Positions 4,900 to 5,827 of a DNA stretch of 5,827 nt are shown here, one piece after another. Numbering within the stretch: position 1 is the first letter of the stretch; each line of letters starts with the position of its first letter. The notes below the pieces were generated by a model. That model was not told the DNA's origin, did no database searches, and saw only the letters and a program-made list of their open reading frames with translations. The DNA lies in NCBI GenBank assembly GCA_934351705.1, contig CAKRJK010000111.1, positions 1 to 5,827 of the forward strand, given 5' to 3'. A program made the position numbers and the translations under genes. Source of the DNA: an uncultured Lachnospiraceae bacterium (GTDB lineage: Bacteria; Bacillota; Clostridia; Lachnospirales; Lachnospiraceae).

Positions 4900-5827
4900 T
4901 TATATTCCCAAGAAATTCTTGACTGTGTCCGGCATCTCATTCACTTCACATACTGTCTTGTGTAATACCTCTGCATTGCGGATTTCCTCGATCGCACGCG
5001 GTATCTCTACATTTGCGATCTTGGACAACTCATCCATCAGCGCAAAATCTTCCATGCCGTCATACTTGGAATCGATCGCATTCATAACGCTTCTTGCAAA
5101 CTTAAACGGACTTGCCGTAGATGCAATGACCGTCTTCGTCTCATCTTTGGTTGCCGCTTGATATTTCTTATATACTCCGGCTGCAACTGCGGTATGGGTA
5201 TCAATGACATAGCCTGTATTTTCATACAAATTGCGGATGACTTCTTCTGTCTCCTGCTCGCTGCTGTAATTTCCGTAAAAATCTTTTAACTGCTCTCTCA
5301 TCTGCGGTGTGATCTCGTAGACACCCTCGGTTGTCAACGCTTTCATAAGCTCTGCATCCTTTTGTGCGTCATTACCGGAAATCCAGTAAATCAGACGTTC
5401 TAAGTTGGATGAGATCAAAATATCCATCGACGGAGACTGTGTTAAGATAAACTCACGGTTTTTGTCATATTTTCCTGTCTCAAAGAAATCATATAACACT
5501 TTGTTCTCGTTGGATGCACAGATTAACTTTCCGATTGGCACACCCATATTTTTTGCATAAAATGCCGCTAAAATATTTCCGAAATTACCGGTCGGTACGA
5601 CAACATTCATTGCCTCACCCTTGCCGATAACGCCATTTTCATATAATTTTGCATAAGCGTATACATAATACACAATCTGCGGTACAAGTCTTCCGATGTT
5701 GATGGAATTTGCGGAGGAGAACTGATAGCCTTTTGCATCCAGTTCTTTTGCCAGCTCCTTATCCGAAAACAGCTTCTTTACGCCGGTCTGGGCATCATCA
5801 AAGTTGCCGCGCACGGCGTACACGGCA
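4900..5827 (-). CDS. thrC: Threonine synthase, C-terminal part (runs off the right edge)
   Basis: ThrC is a PLP enzyme that converts O-phosphohomoserine to threonine and phosphate, the last step of the threonine branch. About 308 C-terminal residues are visible, from AVYAVRGNFDDAQTGVKKLF, through the NSINIGRLVPQIVYYVYAY segment, to the glycine-rich PLP-phosphate loop VPTGNFGNILAAF. ICASNENKVLYDFFETG and the late TASPFKFARSV (phosphate-binding region) follow, then a C-terminal NFLGI. The PLP lysine and N-terminal domain lie beyond the window, so the start is not visible; the GTG near 5823 is internal and not a real start. The spacing and motifs fit the longer threonine synthase type of E. coli and Clostridia. 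The stop at 4900-4902 is 42 bases from the shared terminator. It converges on argG and is not part of the arginine operon. Confidence 0.95.
   Translation of the reverse strand, partial: AVYAVRGNFDDAQTGVKKLFSDKELAKELDAKGYQFSSANSINIGRLVPQIVYYVYAYAKLYENGVIGKGEAMNVVVPTGNFGNILAAFYAKNMGVPIGKLICASNENKVLYDFFETGKYDKNREFILTQSPSMDILISSNLERLIYWISGNDAQKDAELMKALTTEGVYEITPQMREQLKDFYGNYSSEQETEEVIRNLYENTGYVIDTHTAVAAGVYKKYQAATKDETKTVIASTASPFKFARSVMNAIDSKYDGMEDFALMDELSKIANVEIPRAIEEIRNAEVLHKTVCEVNEMPDTVKNFLGI

Noticed and set aside
1..5827. CRISPR arrays, tRNA or rRNA genes, insertion sequences, phage or defence genes
   Set aside because: No regularly spaced repeats, RNA-gene signatures or transposase/recombinase-like frames were seen; the coding content is ordinary biosynthesis.

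Overview
The window looks like a chromosomal amino-acid biosynthesis region from a low-to-moderate GC Clostridia, most likely a Lachnospiraceae-type gut Firmicute. I infer this from the style of the proteins (ArgC, ArgJ, ArgG, ThrC), purine-rich Shine-Dalgarno sites and AT-rich promoters; no rRNA or taxonomic marker is present.

Layout, left to right. Positions 1-162 hold a GC-rich, non-coding element: 31-base inverted arms enclosing two smaller hairpins and a G-rich tract (on the minus strand). It lies directly downstream of a minus-strand arginine operon read argC (3038-1986), a GNAT acetyltransferase (1913-1455), argJ (1432-209). argB/argD would be expected further left, outside the window. 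The 517-base divergent interval 3039-3555 carries a second, larger inverted repeat (3098-3370, about 110-base arms), then an AT-rich control region with tandem ARG-box-like sites and back-to-back promoter candidates. argG (3556-4779, plus strand) follows and ends at a strong, probably bidirectional terminator (4811-4857). The 3' part of thrC (threonine synthase, minus strand) converges on that terminator and runs off the right edge.

How the genes work together. ArgJ takes the acetyl group from N-acetylornithine and returns it to glutamate, ArgC reduces N-acetylglutamyl phosphate, and ArgG joins citrulline and aspartate to make argininosuccinate. The small GNAT protein embedded between argC and argJ has no proven role, but its position makes it a candidate for an accessory or alternative acetylglutamate synthase. 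Shared ArgR-type sites between argC and argG would coordinate both arms of the pathway.

The parts not explained by ordinary genes are the two large non-coding inverted-repeat structures, one at each end of the argC-GNAT-argJ cluster. The larger one would form most of the argC 5' leader if the promoter proposed here is right. A possible 14-codon ORF overlapping the GNAT start (ATGA) is also noted. None of these can be assigned to a named family from the sequence alone.
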